Shown here piece after piece: positions 34,014-44,622 of a DNA stretch of 64,000 nt. A program made the translations under genes and the position numbers. This stretch comes from Nocardia wallacei (GTDB lineage Bacteria > Actinomycetota > Actinomycetes > Mycobacteriales > Mycobacteriaceae), in NCBI RefSeq assembly GCF_029869545.1, contig NZ_JARWQD010000125.1:30649-94648 (forward strand), in the 5' to 3' direction. The notes beneath the pieces are model-generated. The model did not search any database, was not told the DNA's origin, and was given only the letters and a program-made list of their open reading frames with translations. The stretch's first letter is position 1, and each line of letters begins with the position of its first letter.

Positions 34014-35104
34014 CCACCACGACCGAGCATCCGGCAGTGGTCGGCAAGCTGTCGACCCTGGACCGCTTCCTGCCGGTGTGGATCGGGGCCGCGATGGTCG
34101 CCGGTCTGCTGCTGGGCCGCATGGTCCCGGGCCTCGGTGATGCGCTGGGCGCGGTGGAGATCGACGGGATCTCGCTGCCGATCGCGATCGGGCTGCTGGT
34201 CATGATGTATCCGGTGCTGGCGAAGGTGCGCTACGACCGCCTCGACTCGGTCACCGGCGACCGCGGCCTGCTGCTCGGCTCGCTGGTGCTGAACTGGGTG
34301 CTCGGTCCGGCGTTGATGTTCGCGCTGGCGTGGCTGCTGCTGCCGGATCTGCCCGAGTACCGGACCGGGCTGATCATCGTCGGTCTCGCGAGATGTATTG
34401 CGATGGTGATCATCTGGAACGATCTGGCGTGCGGTGACCGCGAGGCCGCCGCCGTTCTGGTGGCGTTGAACTCGATCTTCCAGGTGATCATGTTCGCGGT
34501 GCTGGGCTGGTTCTACCTGTCGGTGCTGCCCGGCTGGCTGGGCCTGGAGCAGGCCACGATCGAAGCCTCGCCGTGGCAGATCGCGCAATCGGTGCTGATC
34601 TTCCTCGGAATCCCCTTGCTCGCAGGCTATCTCACGCGTCGCCTGGGCGAGCGGGCGAAGGGCCGCGCCTGGTACGAGTCACGACTGCTGCCCCGGTTGG
34701 GGCCGTGGGCGTTGTACGGATTGTTGTTCACGATCGTGATCCTGTTCGCGTTGCAGGGCAAGCAGATCACCTCCCACCCGGTCGACGTGGTGCGGATCGC
34801 GATCCCGCTGCTGATCTACTTCGCGCTGATGTGGGGCGGCGGCTACCTGCTCGGCGCCGTCCTGCGCCTCGGGTACGCCCGCACCACGACGATGGCATTC
34901 ACGGCCGCGGGCAACAACTTCGAACTCGCCATCGCGGTCGCGATCGCCACCTACGGCGCCGCCTCCGGCCAGGCGCTGGCCGGTGCGGTCGGTCCGCTCA
35001 TCGAGGTCCCGGTCCTGGTCGGCCTCGTCTACGTCTCCCTAGCCCTGCGAAATCGCTTCTCCGGCAACACAACCCCCACCTCCTCCGCGGGAGTGCCGCG
35101 ATGA
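34010..35104 (+). CDS. acr3: ACR3-family arsenite efflux transporter
   Basis: This 364-aa protein has about ten membrane segments. The ACR3 signature LARCIAMVIIWNDLACGD contains the conserved cysteine that handles arsenite, and FTAAGNNFELAIAVAIATYG is conserved near the C-terminus. GTG 34010 is set by the overlap with arsR (GTGA). It exports As(III) produced by ArsC, using the proton gradient. Confidence 0.94.
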   Translation: MTTTTEHPAVVGKLSTLDRFLPVWIGAAMVAGLLLGRMVPGLGDALGAVEIDGISLPIAIGLLVMMYPVLAKVRYDRLDSVTGDRGLLLGSLVLNWVLGPALMFALAWLLLPDLPEYRTGLIIVGLARCIAMVIIWNDLACGDREAAAVLVALNSIFQVIMFAVLGWFYLSVLPGWLGLEQATIEASPWQIAQSVLIFLGIPLLAGYLTRRLGERAKGRAWYESRLLPRLGPWALYGLLFTIVILFALQGKQITSHPVDVVRIAIPLLIYFALMWGGGYLLGAVLRLGYARTTTMAFTAAGNNFELAIAVAIATYGAASGQALAGAVGPLIEVPVLVGLVYVSLALRNRFSGNTTPTSSAGVPR

Positions 35105-35520
35105 CTTCTGCGTCCGATAGACCGAGTGTGTTGTTCGTGTGCGTGCACAACGCGGGGCGGTCCCAGATGGCCCAGGGATTCCTCGCCCATCTCGCCGGTG
35201 ACGCGATCGAGGTGCGCTCCGCGGGATCCGAGCCCGCCGCATCGATCAATCCGGCCGCGGTCGAGGCCATGCGCGAGGTCGGCATCGACATCACGGCCCA
35301 GACCCCGAAGATCCTCACTCCCGACGCCGTGCACACCTCCGACGTGGTGATCACCATGGGCTGTGGCGATGCCTGTCCCTACTTCCCGGGCGTGGACTAC
35401 CGCGACTGGACGCTCGACGATCCGGCCGGGCGCGACATCGACGCGGTGCGGCCGATCCGCGACGACATCCGCGCCCTCGTCGTCGAACTCGTCGCCGAAC
35501 TGCTCCCCGCCCGCACCTGA
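35101..35520 (+). CDS. arsC: Arsenate reductase, LMW-phosphatase fold
   Basis: This 139-aa protein has the P-loop C14-V-H-N-A-G-R20 and the Asp loop DYRDWTLDDPAG. Two further cysteines, C88 and C92 in MGCGDACPYFPG, could form the redox relay. It reduces As(V) to As(III) with thioredoxin or mycothiol; actinobacterial homologues of this form are known to use mycothiol. The ATG overlaps the acr3 stop (ATGA). Confidence 0.93.
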   Translation: MTSASDRPSVLFVCVHNAGRSQMAQGFLAHLAGDAIEVRSAGSEPAASINPAAVEAMREVGIDITAQTPKILTPDAVHTSDVVITMGCGDACPYFPGVDYRDWTLDDPAGRDIDAVRPIRDDIRALVVELVAELLPART

Positions 35521-35550
35521 ATTCGTCTGCGGCGCAGTAGGTTTCCTCTG

Positions 35551-36033
35551 CTAGGGCCGGAATGCGCCCGGTATGGGGCCGGTTCCGTCGGCGGAGGCCC
35601 CGGTATCGGGGTGGGTGGCGGCGGCGGTGGCCAGTAGCCGCCGCAGTTCGCGCCGTCCCTGCTCGGTGAGTCCGGCGAGTACCCGGCGTTCGGATTCGGC
35701 GATTTCGGGCTCCATGCGCGAGAGCGTGCGGGCCCCCTCGGGTGTCAGGCTGGCGGGCAGCGACCTGCCCGCGGGCGCCGTCGCGGGCCGGGCGACCAGA
35801 CCGGACTGCTGCAGGTCCCGCAGCACCTTGTTCATCGCCTGCGGCGAGACGCCGGTGACGCGGGCCAGCTGGGCATTCGACGAGCCGGGCGCCTGCGAAA
35901 GTAACCGCAGGCACAGGTACCCGGGGAACGACAGCCCGCGCGGCTGGAGCACGGTGGCCACGACCTCGGCACGCAGGGCGGCGACGACCCGGTACAGGAG
36001 GTAGCCGAGGGGCTGGTCCTCTAGATCTTCCAT
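35551..36033 (-). CDS. MarR-family transcriptional regulator
   Basis: This 160-aa protein has a MarR winged helix: LSFPGYLCLRLLSQAPGSSNAQLARVTGVSPQAMNKVLRDLQQSGLV contains the recognition helix, and ATAPAGRSLPASLTPEGA forms the wing. ATG 36033 is chosen because the region further upstream is the palindromic operator rather than protein-like sequence. It is divergent from a methyltransferase gene with the operator at 36049-36069 between them, so it very likely represses both. Confidence 0.88.
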   Translation of the reverse strand: MEDLEDQPLGYLLYRVVAALRAEVVATVLQPRGLSFPGYLCLRLLSQAPGSSNAQLARVTGVSPQAMNKVLRDLQQSGLVARPATAPAGRSLPASLTPEGARTLSRMEPEIAESERRVLAGLTEQGRRELRRLLATAAATHPDTGASADGTGPIPGAFRP

Positions 36034-36048
36034 GTCGATATCCCACCC

Positions 36049-37428
<1,380 letters not shown>

Positions 37429-37454
37429 CTTGTTCCCTTCGTCGCCGTCGCTGT

Positions 37455-38669
37455 TCACAGGTCGGCCGTTCCGGCCGGGGCCACCGGGAGCCGGGCGGTG
37501 ACCGCGAAGCCGCCGCGGGGGAGTGGACCGGCCTCGAGATCGCCGCCCAGCAGTCGGCAGCGTTCCCGCATACCGACGATGCCGCGGCCCGCTCCGGTAG
37601 GTGTATGTGCCGCAACGGGTTCCGAGCCGGTGGAGCCGCCTTCGTCGGTCACCCGCACCTCGATCGCGTCGGCATCGTAGGTCAGCGTGATCCGCACACG
37701 GGTGGGTCCGGCGTGGCGGATGACGTTGGTGATCGATTCCTGCAGGATCCGGTACACGGCGTTGCCGACCGCGCTGGGCACGGGGAAAGGTGGTGTGGCC
37801 GTGTCGGTTTCGATGTCGAGTCCCGACTCGCGCGCCAGCGTGACGAGATCGTCGATCTGCGCGAGGCCCGGGTGCGGGCCGCGGCCGTCGTGGTCGTCGC
37901 GCAGGACTCCGAGGACGGCCCGCATCTCCGCCAGTGCGCGGGAACTGGTCTGCGCGATGGCCTCCAGCGCCGCGCGTGCTTGCTCCGGTCGTTTGTCGAG
38001 AACGTGTGCGGTGACACCGGATTGGACGTTGATGACGGCGATGGCGTGCGCCACGGTGTCGTGGACCTCGCGGGCGATCCGCAGCCGTTCGGCGTCGACC
38101 CGGGCGCGGGCCTCCTCCTCGCGCGTGCGTTCCGCCAGGGCGGCACGTTCCAGGGCTTGTGCCGCAATGAATTTCCTCGATCGGACGCTCTCGCCGAGGG
38201 CCGCGCTCATGACCGAGGCGCCGATGCGGAAGTAGACCCACCCGATGGCGGCGCGTGGCTCGATATCGGCGGCGGCGAGCAACCACACCGTGGTCAGCAC
38301 GGCGATACCGGCCGCGGCCGTCCGCACGGAGCGGCGTCCGTCGCCGTGGGCGGTCAGGGTGTAGAGGGCCACGAACAGGCCCAGCCAGCCGGGCCCGTCG
38401 GGGAAATCCAGGCCGTAGTAGACGACACTGGCGAGCGCGGTCACCGCGAACACCGCGACCGGCCGACGACGGCGCACGACGACGACCGCGCCGGAGACGA
38501 TCAGCAGGATGTAGCCGAGATATCCGAGGTCGGACAGGGGGCGCAGCACGGCCTCCGGCTGACCGCTGTTGCGCACCACCGTGCCCTGCACCTGCATCAC
38601 GGTGATGAATACCGCCAGCAGCAGGTCCTGCGCCCAGGCAGGCAGGCGAAACGCGACGCGACCCTGCAT
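37455..38669 (-). CDS. Sensor histidine kinase (HisKA_3 type)
   Basis: This 404-aa protein has four or five N-terminal membrane segments (residues about 15-155), a short linker helix, then the HisKA_3 phospho-acceptor H203 in RIAREVHDTVAHAI. An HATPase domain follows, with N-box YRILQESITNVIRHA and G-box TGAGRGIVGMRERC. Little extracytoplasmic sequence is present, so it probably senses a membrane or intramembrane signal. Its target genes are not obvious; the adjacent divergent DUF6223-like gene is one candidate. Confidence 0.93.
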   Translation of the reverse strand: MQGRVAFRLPAWAQDLLLAVFITVMQVQGTVVRNSGQPEAVLRPLSDLGYLGYILLIVSGAVVVVRRRRPVAVFAVTALASVVYYGLDFPDGPGWLGLFVALYTLTAHGDGRRSVRTAAAGIAVLTTVWLLAAADIEPRAAIGWVYFRIGASVMSAALGESVRSRKFIAAQALERAALAERTREEEARARVDAERLRIAREVHDTVAHAIAVINVQSGVTAHVLDKRPEQARAALEAIAQTSSRALAEMRAVLGVLRDDHDGRGPHPGLAQIDDLVTLARESGLDIETDTATPPFPVPSAVGNAVYRILQESITNVIRHAGPTRVRITLTYDADAIEVRVTDEGGSTGSEPVAAHTPTGAGRGIVGMRERCRLLGGDLEAGPLPRGGFAVTARLPVAPAGTADL

Positions 38670-38900
38670 GGTGCGATCCTAAGGTCCCCCGCCCGGGAAA
38701 ACCTCGGGTCGGCGGCGTGGCCGACTACGCCGAGGAGCGCGGGTCCGTGCGAGCGGTCTACGCCGAATGTCGTATCTCCGCCCGCCCATCGACCGACGCC
38801 GCGCCCGGTGTCGGCACGCGACGATCGGTGGAGTCCACTACACGGCGGATACCTCGGCAACGTCCGGGAACCCGTCGAACGATCGAAAAGGGGATACGTC

Positions 38901-39269
38901 ATGTCCGCCCTCACCGTGTCCACCGCACCGCTGCTCTCCGCTGTCGCCGCGGGTTACGAGCTGGGTGTCGGCCGCACCGTCCCCACCTTCGCGGCCCTGC
39001 TCGGATTGATCGGTGTCATCGCCGGTGCGATCGCGGTGGCCCGCTCCCGCCGCACGGGCGCCGGACGAGCATGGCTCGTCACGGCACTGGTGCTGGGACC
39101 GGTCGGTGTGCTCGTCGGCGGCCTTCACGGCGCCAACGCCGCCGGTGGACCCGGCACCGGCAACGGGGTCGTCGGCGCCCTGTTCGCCGTGGTGCTGGGA
39201 TCGATCGCCACGCTCCTCGGTGCGCTGGCGCTGGCGCGCTCCCGCCGGACGGGGCCCGTGCCGCGCTGA
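38901..39269 (+). CDS. Small membrane protein, DUF6223-like
   Basis: This 122-aa protein has three hydrophobic segments and two near-identical arginine turns, VARSRRTGAGRAW and LARSRRTGPVPR, after repeated gly/ala/leu-rich helices. This suggests an internal duplication. The pattern GRTVPTFAALLGLIGVIAG resembles the uncharacterised DUF6223 family. AAAAGGGG precedes the ATG. It stands alone, divergent from the two-component genes; the 231-bp gap between holds no other gene. Confidence 0.7.
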   Translation: MSALTVSTAPLLSAVAAGYELGVGRTVPTFAALLGLIGVIAGAIAVARSRRTGAGRAWLVTALVLGPVGVLVGGLHGANAAGGPGTGNGVVGALFAVVLGSIATLLGALALARSRRTGPVPR

Positions 39270-39297
39270 CCGCTCGGGCGCCGATGGCGGTTTCTGG

Positions 39298-40197
39298 TCA
39301 GGGTACTCGCGGGACCGATCGCATCGGGGGCCGGTCGGCGAGGCTGACCTCGCTGACCGTGCGCCGCCAGCCCGCATCGTCCGGAATGTATTGCGGGAGA
39401 CCGGCCCCGGAGTCCGGGATGCCGATGCGGTCGAACAGGGTCGCGATGATCTGGCGGCTCATCGCGGCGAGTTCGTGGTCGGGGCGGTTGCGGTGGCGGC
39501 GGGTGCCGAGGTCCACCTGGGCGATGGCGCCGATGCCGTGGCGCTGCCAGCAGTCGAGCAGGATGCCTATCTCCACGCCGTATCCGGGTGCGAACGGTAT
39601 GCGGGTCAGCAGGTCTCGGGTGACGGCGTATTCACCGCCGAGGGGCTGCACGATCTCGGCCAATTCGGGGACCAGGGCCGCGAGCAGCGGCCGGGCGGTC
39701 AGCTGGGTGACGCGGCCACCGCCCAGCCGATCGCCGCCGAGGGGACGCCGGTAGAAGCCCTTGACCAGCCGCAGGCCGGGGTCGAGCAGCAGCGGGGCCA
39801 GCAGGGACGGCACGAACGCGGGGCTCGGCGCGATGAGGTCGGCATCGACGAACACGATCACGTCGCCGCGCGCCACCGCCAGTGAGCGCCACAGCACCTC
39901 GCCCTTACCGGGGAGCGGGGGGAGCTGCGGCAACGCCTGCTCGCGGGTGTACACGGTGGCTCCGGCCGCGCGTGCCACCGCGGCGGTGTCGTCGGTGGAT
40001 CCGGAGTCGATGACGATGAGCTCGTCGACCAGGCCGCCGACGAGCGGGCGGATCGAGCCGACGACATCGGCGACGGTGGACTCCTCGTCGAGCGCCGGTA
40101 GCACCACCGAGACCCGGCGGTGCCGTTTGCGGGCGACGAGTTCGGGAACGGTCCACCGACCGTCGAACCAGGCAGGTGTGGTGTGTACGCGAGTCAT
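39298..40197 (-). CDS. gpgS: Glucosyl-3-phosphoglycerate synthase-like glycosyltransferase (GT81)
   Basis: This 299-aa GT-A enzyme has SVVLPALDEESTVADVV near residue 30, the substrate loop PGKGEVLWRSL (96-106), the metal-binding D118-A-D120, GGEYAVTRDLLTRIPFAPGYGVEIGILLD, and the TRRHRNRPDHEL loop. These match GpgS, which moves glucose from NDP-glucose to 3-phosphoglycerate as the first step of methylglucose lipopolysaccharide synthesis. It is about 25 residues shorter than the mycobacterial enzyme. It follows the GT39 gene with a 40-bp gap. Confidence 0.85.
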   Translation of the reverse strand: MTRVHTTPAWFDGRWTVPELVARKRHRRVSVVLPALDEESTVADVVGSIRPLVGGLVDELIVIDSGSTDDTAAVARAAGATVYTREQALPQLPPLPGKGEVLWRSLAVARGDVIVFVDADLIAPSPAFVPSLLAPLLLDPGLRLVKGFYRRPLGGDRLGGGRVTQLTARPLLAALVPELAEIVQPLGGEYAVTRDLLTRIPFAPGYGVEIGILLDCWQRHGIGAIAQVDLGTRRHRNRPDHELAAMSRQIIATLFDRIGIPDSGAGLPQYIPDDAGWRRTVSEVSLADRPPMRSVPRVP

Positions 40198-40237
40198 CGC
40201 GCGGTTCCTCTCCGTTGCGGCAGGGGTTTTCGGCCGG

Positions 40238-41827
40238 TCAGGTGCCGGGATGGTCGAGAGTGAGGGTGGTCAGGTCCGCCCAGAGCGCGGGCCAGGGCCG
40301 GCGGGGCCGATCGCAGCGCCACACCGTCACGCCCCGATCGATTCCGGGGAATCCGAGCCGCTCGTCGATCCGCCGCACCGGCCACGCGGATTCGAATGCG
40401 GCCCGCAGGCGAGGTCCGGCATCGTCCGTGGTGACATACAGTGCGGTGCGCGCGGTGTCGGGCGGTACGCCGAAGTAGGCGAATCCGCGGTTGGGACTGT
40501 GGACCGGCACCCTGCCGGGCTCGATGAGCTGATCGAGAGCCGCTGCCTGCCAATAGGTTCGGGTAATGATCACGGTCTGCGCCCGTTCCTGCGGCGGCAG
40601 CGCGCGATAGGCGCCCTCGACCCCGGCGACCAGCCCGGACCACCCCGAGGTCCCGAATACCCGCATGCGCGTGGACAATTCGGCCCGCGAGTCGGTCGGC
40701 TGACGTATCTGCGACAGCGGTAACGGCAGCAGCGCCACCACCGCGACGGCGATCGCGGTGGACACGGCGAGCGCCGCCGTCGCCGTGGCCCGTGCCGGGC
40801 GAGACCGCAGGGCCACAACGGCACCCGCCGCGAAGACGATCGGGAACCAGGCCGCCACATAATGCGGACGGCCACCGAGGCCGACGACGAGCAGCACGTG
40901 CACCGCGACGGCGACACCGATCATGCGGTAGGGCCGAAAGTCCCGGTGCCACAGCAGCGCCCACGCTCCGGCGAGCGCCAGCACGCCGCCGAGCAGGCCG
41001 GTGAGCAGGGCCCAGTGCGCGGGCAGCCCGGCCACCCCGCCGTTGGCCGCCTGCTCCTCGGCGCGGATCACGGGCCCCATGGCCAGTTGTGGCCACCCGT
41101 GCCGGTGCTGCCACCGGAGATTCGGCGCCGCCGACACCGCCACGATCGCGGCGGCCGCCCATGCCGGGCGGCTCCGCAGCAGTCGCCCGCGCCCCGCCGA
41201 CAGCACGGCCGGTGCCAGGCTCACCAGCAGCATCGCGATGAGCAGCTTGCCCTGCAGCCCGACGGCGACGGTGACCGCCGCGGCGAGCAGCAGCCGGTCC
41301 CGGCGCGTGCGCAGCCAGCGCACCACCAACCACACCGTCGCCGCCGACAGCGTGCTGTCCAGGGCGAAGGTCGACAGGCTCGCGGCCTGCGTGACGAGGT
41401 ACGGGCAGGTCGCGTACGCGGCCGCCGCCAGCACCTGTGCCCCGCGACGGCCACCGAACTCGCGCGCCACGGCGGCGGCGAGCAGCACCGCGGCGACGGC
41501 GGCGAGTATCGACGGAAGGCGCAGCAGCACAAGAGAATCCGGCGCGATCGCGGCCGCGGAGCGAGCCAGCAGCGGTATCAGCGGTCCCTGATCGGCGTAC
41601 CCCGGCGCGAGGTGCCGCCCGGCCGCGAGGAAGTACAGCTCGTCACCGAAGTAGTCGTAGCGATCGCCGCGCGCCACCAGGACGATCGCCGTCACGAGCG
41701 CAATCGGCGCGACCAGCCACACCGCCGTCCGATCCGGGTCGGGCGGTAACCGATCGTGGCTTCCGGCATCAGGTTCCGCCGGGTGCAGCGCCCCCTGATC
41801 AGGCGTCGGCACGCAGCGCATAGTCAC
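40238..41827 (-). CDS. Polyprenyl-phosphate-dependent glycosyltransferase, GT39/ArnT-like membrane protein
   Basis: This 529-aa protein has about ten membrane segments. The first loop YDYFGDELYFLAAGRHLAPGYADQGPLIPLLAR carries the acidic pair typical of GT-C enzymes, and DFRPYRMIGVAV, GRPHYVAAWFPI occur later. Such enzymes transfer a sugar from a polyprenyl phosphate to a lipid or protein outside the membrane. The start lies within the end of the PapA-like gene (overlap 29 bp; ATG 41821 is an alternative), so the two are co-translated. Confidence 0.85.
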   Translation of the reverse strand: MTMRCVPTPDQGALHPAEPDAGSHDRLPPDPDRTAVWLVAPIALVTAIVLVARGDRYDYFGDELYFLAAGRHLAPGYADQGPLIPLLARSAAAIAPDSLVLLRLPSILAAVAAVLLAAAVAREFGGRRGAQVLAAAAYATCPYLVTQAASLSTFALDSTLSAATVWLVVRWLRTRRDRLLLAAAVTVAVGLQGKLLIAMLLVSLAPAVLSAGRGRLLRSRPAWAAAAIVAVSAAPNLRWQHRHGWPQLAMGPVIRAEEQAANGGVAGLPAHWALLTGLLGGVLALAGAWALLWHRDFRPYRMIGVAVAVHVLLVVGLGGRPHYVAAWFPIVFAAGAVVALRSRPARATATAALAVSTAIAVAVVALLPLPLSQIRQPTDSRAELSTRMRVFGTSGWSGLVAGVEGAYRALPPQERAQTVIITRTYWQAAALDQLIEPGRVPVHSPNRGFAYFGVPPDTARTALYVTTDDAGPRLRAAFESAWPVRRIDERLGFPGIDRGVTVWRCDRPRRPWPALWADLTTLTLDHPGT

Positions 41828-43289
41828 CGTCGCCCACGACGGCGGCGGTGATCGAGGTCAGCGTCTTGACATACCGCTCGACCGATTCGTGCGCGGCGTC
41901 GGTGTCGGGGAACAGCAGGCTCAGCGTGGTGACGTCGGGGAACCGGTTGACCCACAGGTACACCTCGTTCGCCGCGGCGCGATTCGCGAACAGGCCGCCG
42001 TTGATCCGGTCGAACATCTCGACCCCCGCGATCCTGCGGACGTCGACGTAGGACAGCATCATCGCGGCCCATCCCGGGCGCACCCGGATGCCCAACTCGG
42101 GCGGGGCCAGTTCGAGGACCCGGTACGGGGACACGTCGGCCAGCGTCTTGGCACGGTCGACGGCGGACTGCGCGGCCGCCACCAGCGAGGTGAAGGCGGC
42201 GTCGGCGGGCACGTCGAAGGCGATCGGCACGAGATTGGTGTAGTAGCCGACCGACCCGCTCTCACCCGGGGTACTGCGGGTGTTGGTCGGGGAGAGGATG
42301 AAATGCCGGTCGTTACCGGTCAACTCGGCCTCGGTGAGGGCGAGCACGGCGAACAGCCCGCCGAGGAAACGGCCCTCGTTGTCCCCGCACACCTGCTCGA
42401 AACGCAACGCGTCGGCCTCGGTGAACAACGGCATCGTCACCTGCGCGCCACGCAGGTAGCCCTCCGTCGCGGCGGTGCCCAGGTGCAGCGGAAACGATGG
42501 CATCTCGCCGCCGTTGTGCCGCAACAGTTTCAGCCAGGTGCCGACCTCCGGCGAGGCGGCCGTCAACCGCGCGTTTCCGGCACGCTCGCGGGCGCAGTAC
42601 GCCACGTGCCCGTCGACCGGCGCCACCGGTACGGGGCTGTCGGACAGCTCCGCGCCGTAGAGCAGGAGCAGATCCACACACGTCAGCGCCTGGGCGACGC
42701 CGTCGGTGTGCAGATGATCCACCGCCGCGTACACCGTGAACGACTGCTCGCGTTCGATGACGCCGAAGCTGAAGCAATCCCAGTGCAGCGCATCGGGTGT
42801 GGTGTCCTGCACGTGCTGCCGGATGGCCTCGGCATCGGGGAACTCGCCGTGGTCGGTCGGCATCACAGTGATCTGTTCCGGTGGCAGAACGTATCGGGCG
42901 ATCCGGTCGCCAGGGCCGGGGGCGAACCGGCTGGAGAAGGTGTCGTGACGGCGCAGGAACGCGGTGACCGCCCGCGTCATCGCCGTCATGTCGGGACTTC
43001 CGGGCATGTCGAAGGAGATCATGCACAGCCGGGACGGGCGGTGGCGCGCGGTCGCCGTGCGCCGGATGGTGCGCAGGTACTCCTGCTGCTGATACGACGG
43101 CGGCGTCGGATGGAGCGGCGCGGCCAGCGCCGCCGCGCGTGCCCGCGCCGACGCGGTCCAACTGGTGAGCCGGCCGGGCTGGGGATGCCAGTCGTCGAAG
43201 AAACCGAAATCGACCACGGGTGCCCTCGATTCGCTACGTCGGGTCGCTGGAATGCCGATGCCGACCGGATACGCCGACAAGCGAGTCAC
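41799..43289 (-). CDS. PapA-like condensation-domain acyltransferase
   Basis: This 496-aa protein has the condensation-domain active-site motif H192-L-H-T-D196-G197 and, toward the C-terminus, the solvent-channel region with RFLGGLFAVLAL and GSVGYYTNLVPIAF. This architecture matches polyketide-associated acyltransferases (PapA1/A2/A3 group), which acylate trehalose or related glycolipids in mycolic-acid bacteria. No PKS is adjacent; it may use acyl-CoAs. It is co-translated with a membrane glycosyltransferase, which suggests assembly of an acylated glycolipid. It is divergent from the antigen-85-like gene. Confidence 0.85.
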   Translation of the reverse strand: MTRLSAYPVGIGIPATRRSESRAPVVDFGFFDDWHPQPGRLTSWTASARARAAALAAPLHPTPPSYQQQEYLRTIRRTATARHRPSRLCMISFDMPGSPDMTAMTRAVTAFLRRHDTFSSRFAPGPGDRIARYVLPPEQITVMPTDHGEFPDAEAIRQHVQDTTPDALHWDCFSFGVIEREQSFTVYAAVDHLHTDGVAQALTCVDLLLLYGAELSDSPVPVAPVDGHVAYCARERAGNARLTAASPEVGTWLKLLRHNGGEMPSFPLHLGTAATEGYLRGAQVTMPLFTEADALRFEQVCGDNEGRFLGGLFAVLALTEAELTGNDRHFILSPTNTRSTPGESGSVGYYTNLVPIAFDVPADAAFTSLVAAAQSAVDRAKTLADVSPYRVLELAPPELGIRVRPGWAAMMLSYVDVRRIAGVEMFDRINGGLFANRAAANEVYLWVNRFPDVTTLSLLFPDTDAAHESVERYVKTLTSITAAVVGDGDYALRADA

Positions 43290-43299
43290 AGTTAACAGC

Positions 43300-43318
43300 G
43301 GTCACGTGATAGGTGACC
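43300..43318. promoter_or_regulatory. Palindrome GGTCAC-N7-GTGACC upstream of PapA-like gene
   Basis: A perfect 6-bp inverted repeat lies 10 bp upstream of the PapA-like start, inside the divergent region shared with the antigen-85-like gene (170 bp). It could be an operator for one or both directions; the regulator is unknown. Confidence 0.45.
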
Positions 43319-43459
43319 AGGGAGCCGCCCGCATCTTGTGAACATATCCAGCACCGGCGCGCACGCTCCGGCGCGAAATCCAAACCTGGTCGAGTCCCCC
43401 TTGGCGCCTTCGTGTTTCGCTTCTACCGTGACGGCGGGAGCAACGGCAGAGGAGGGCAG

Positions 43460-44530
43460 GTGGCCAGACACGCCGCACCACGCACGGCCCGGCTGCGCGG
43501 TCGATGCGCCGCCGCCTTGGCGCCGGTTCTGGTGCTGTCCACCGGCTGGGCGGGTGCGGCGGCCGCCGATTCCGCCGAGCCGTCACCGGCGGCGGCCGCG
43601 CTCGCCGCCGTCCGCCCCGCCTCCGACGGGTCCCACCTGGTCGGGGTCGTCGAGGGTCCGGGCCGCATGGTCGACATCACGGTGTACTCCGCGGCGATGA
43701 ACACCACCATTACCGTGAAAGTAATTCGTGCACAGGACGTTTCGAAGCCCGCTCCGGTTCTGTATCTGCTCAACGGTGCCAACGGCGGCGCCGAGGACTC
43801 GAGCTGGCCCCAGCAAACCGATGTCGCCGACTTCGTCGCCGACAAGCAGGTCACCGTCGTCATACCCCTCGGCGGGCGCGGTAGTTACTTCACCGATTGG
43901 CGCGCCGACGACCCGGCCCTGGGCCGCCAGCGGTGGACCACCTTCCTCACCCGCGAACTGCCGCCGATCATCGACTCGGCCTTCCGGGGCACGGGCCGCA
44001 ACGCCATCGCCGGGATCTCGATGGGCGGCACCTCGGCATTCCAGCTCGCGCTGGCCGCGCCCGGGCTCTACCGTGCCGTCGGTTCCTACAGCGGCTGCGC
44101 ACAGACCAGCAGTCCGGAGGGCGCCGCCTACGTCACGCTCGTCGTCACCCGGTGGGGCGCAAACACTTCCAATATGTGGGGGCCGATCGGCGATCCCGCC
44201 TGGGCCGCCAATGATCCGTACCTGCACGCGGATCGCCTGCGGGGCACCGCCATCTACGTCTCCTCGGGTTCGGGGATCCCCGGGCCCCTCGACACGCTCC
44301 AGGGCCCGGGGGTGCACGGAAGCCCCGTCAAGCTCGTGCAACAGCTCACCAACGGGGGTGTGCTCGAGGCCGCGACCCACAACTGCGCGCTGGCCCTGCG
44401 CGGGCGACTGGCCGAACTCGACATGCCCGCCACCTTCGACTTCCGTCCCGTCGGCACCCACTCCTGGGGCTACTGGCAACAGGACCTGCACAACTCCTGG
44501 CCGTTGTTCGCCGGGGTCCTCTACGAGTGA
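43460..44530 (+). CDS. Secreted antigen-85-like mycolyltransferase/esterase
   Basis: This 356-aa alpha/beta hydrolase has a signal peptide (hydrophobic residues about 16-35, cleavage near AAAAD). The nucleophile is S187 in AGISMGGTSAF, and a catalytic His lies in GTHSWGYW near residue 337. Esterase_D/antigen-85 features include WQxxTDVADF-like and ELPPIIDSAF segments. Antigen 85 enzymes transfer mycolic acids to arabinogalactan and trehalose. GTG 43460 is preceded by GGAGGG. Next to PapA-like and GT genes it supports an envelope glycolipid locus. Confidence 0.87.
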   Translation: MARHAAPRTARLRGRCAAALAPVLVLSTGWAGAAAADSAEPSPAAAALAAVRPASDGSHLVGVVEGPGRMVDITVYSAAMNTTITVKVIRAQDVSKPAPVLYLLNGANGGAEDSSWPQQTDVADFVADKQVTVVIPLGGRGSYFTDWRADDPALGRQRWTTFLTRELPPIIDSAFRGTGRNAIAGISMGGTSAFQLALAAPGLYRAVGSYSGCAQTSSPEGAAYVTLVVTRWGANTSNMWGPIGDPAWAANDPYLHADRLRGTAIYVSSGSGIPGPLDTLQGPGVHGSPVKLVQQLTNGGVLEAATHNCALALRGRLAELDMPATFDFRPVGTHSWGYWQQDLHNSWPLFAGVLYE

Positions 44531-44622
44531 GACCGGTCGCGGCATCGTCGGCGCCGGTGGTGTGCGGCTCGCGCGGCCATAGAATGGGTCGTTGTGGCTG
44601 TCGTGGTGGTGGGAGGCGTCGG

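Noticed and set aside
35523..35556. Small CTGCG/GCAG hairpin after arsC as terminator
   Set aside because: The stem is only four or five base pairs and has no U-tract.
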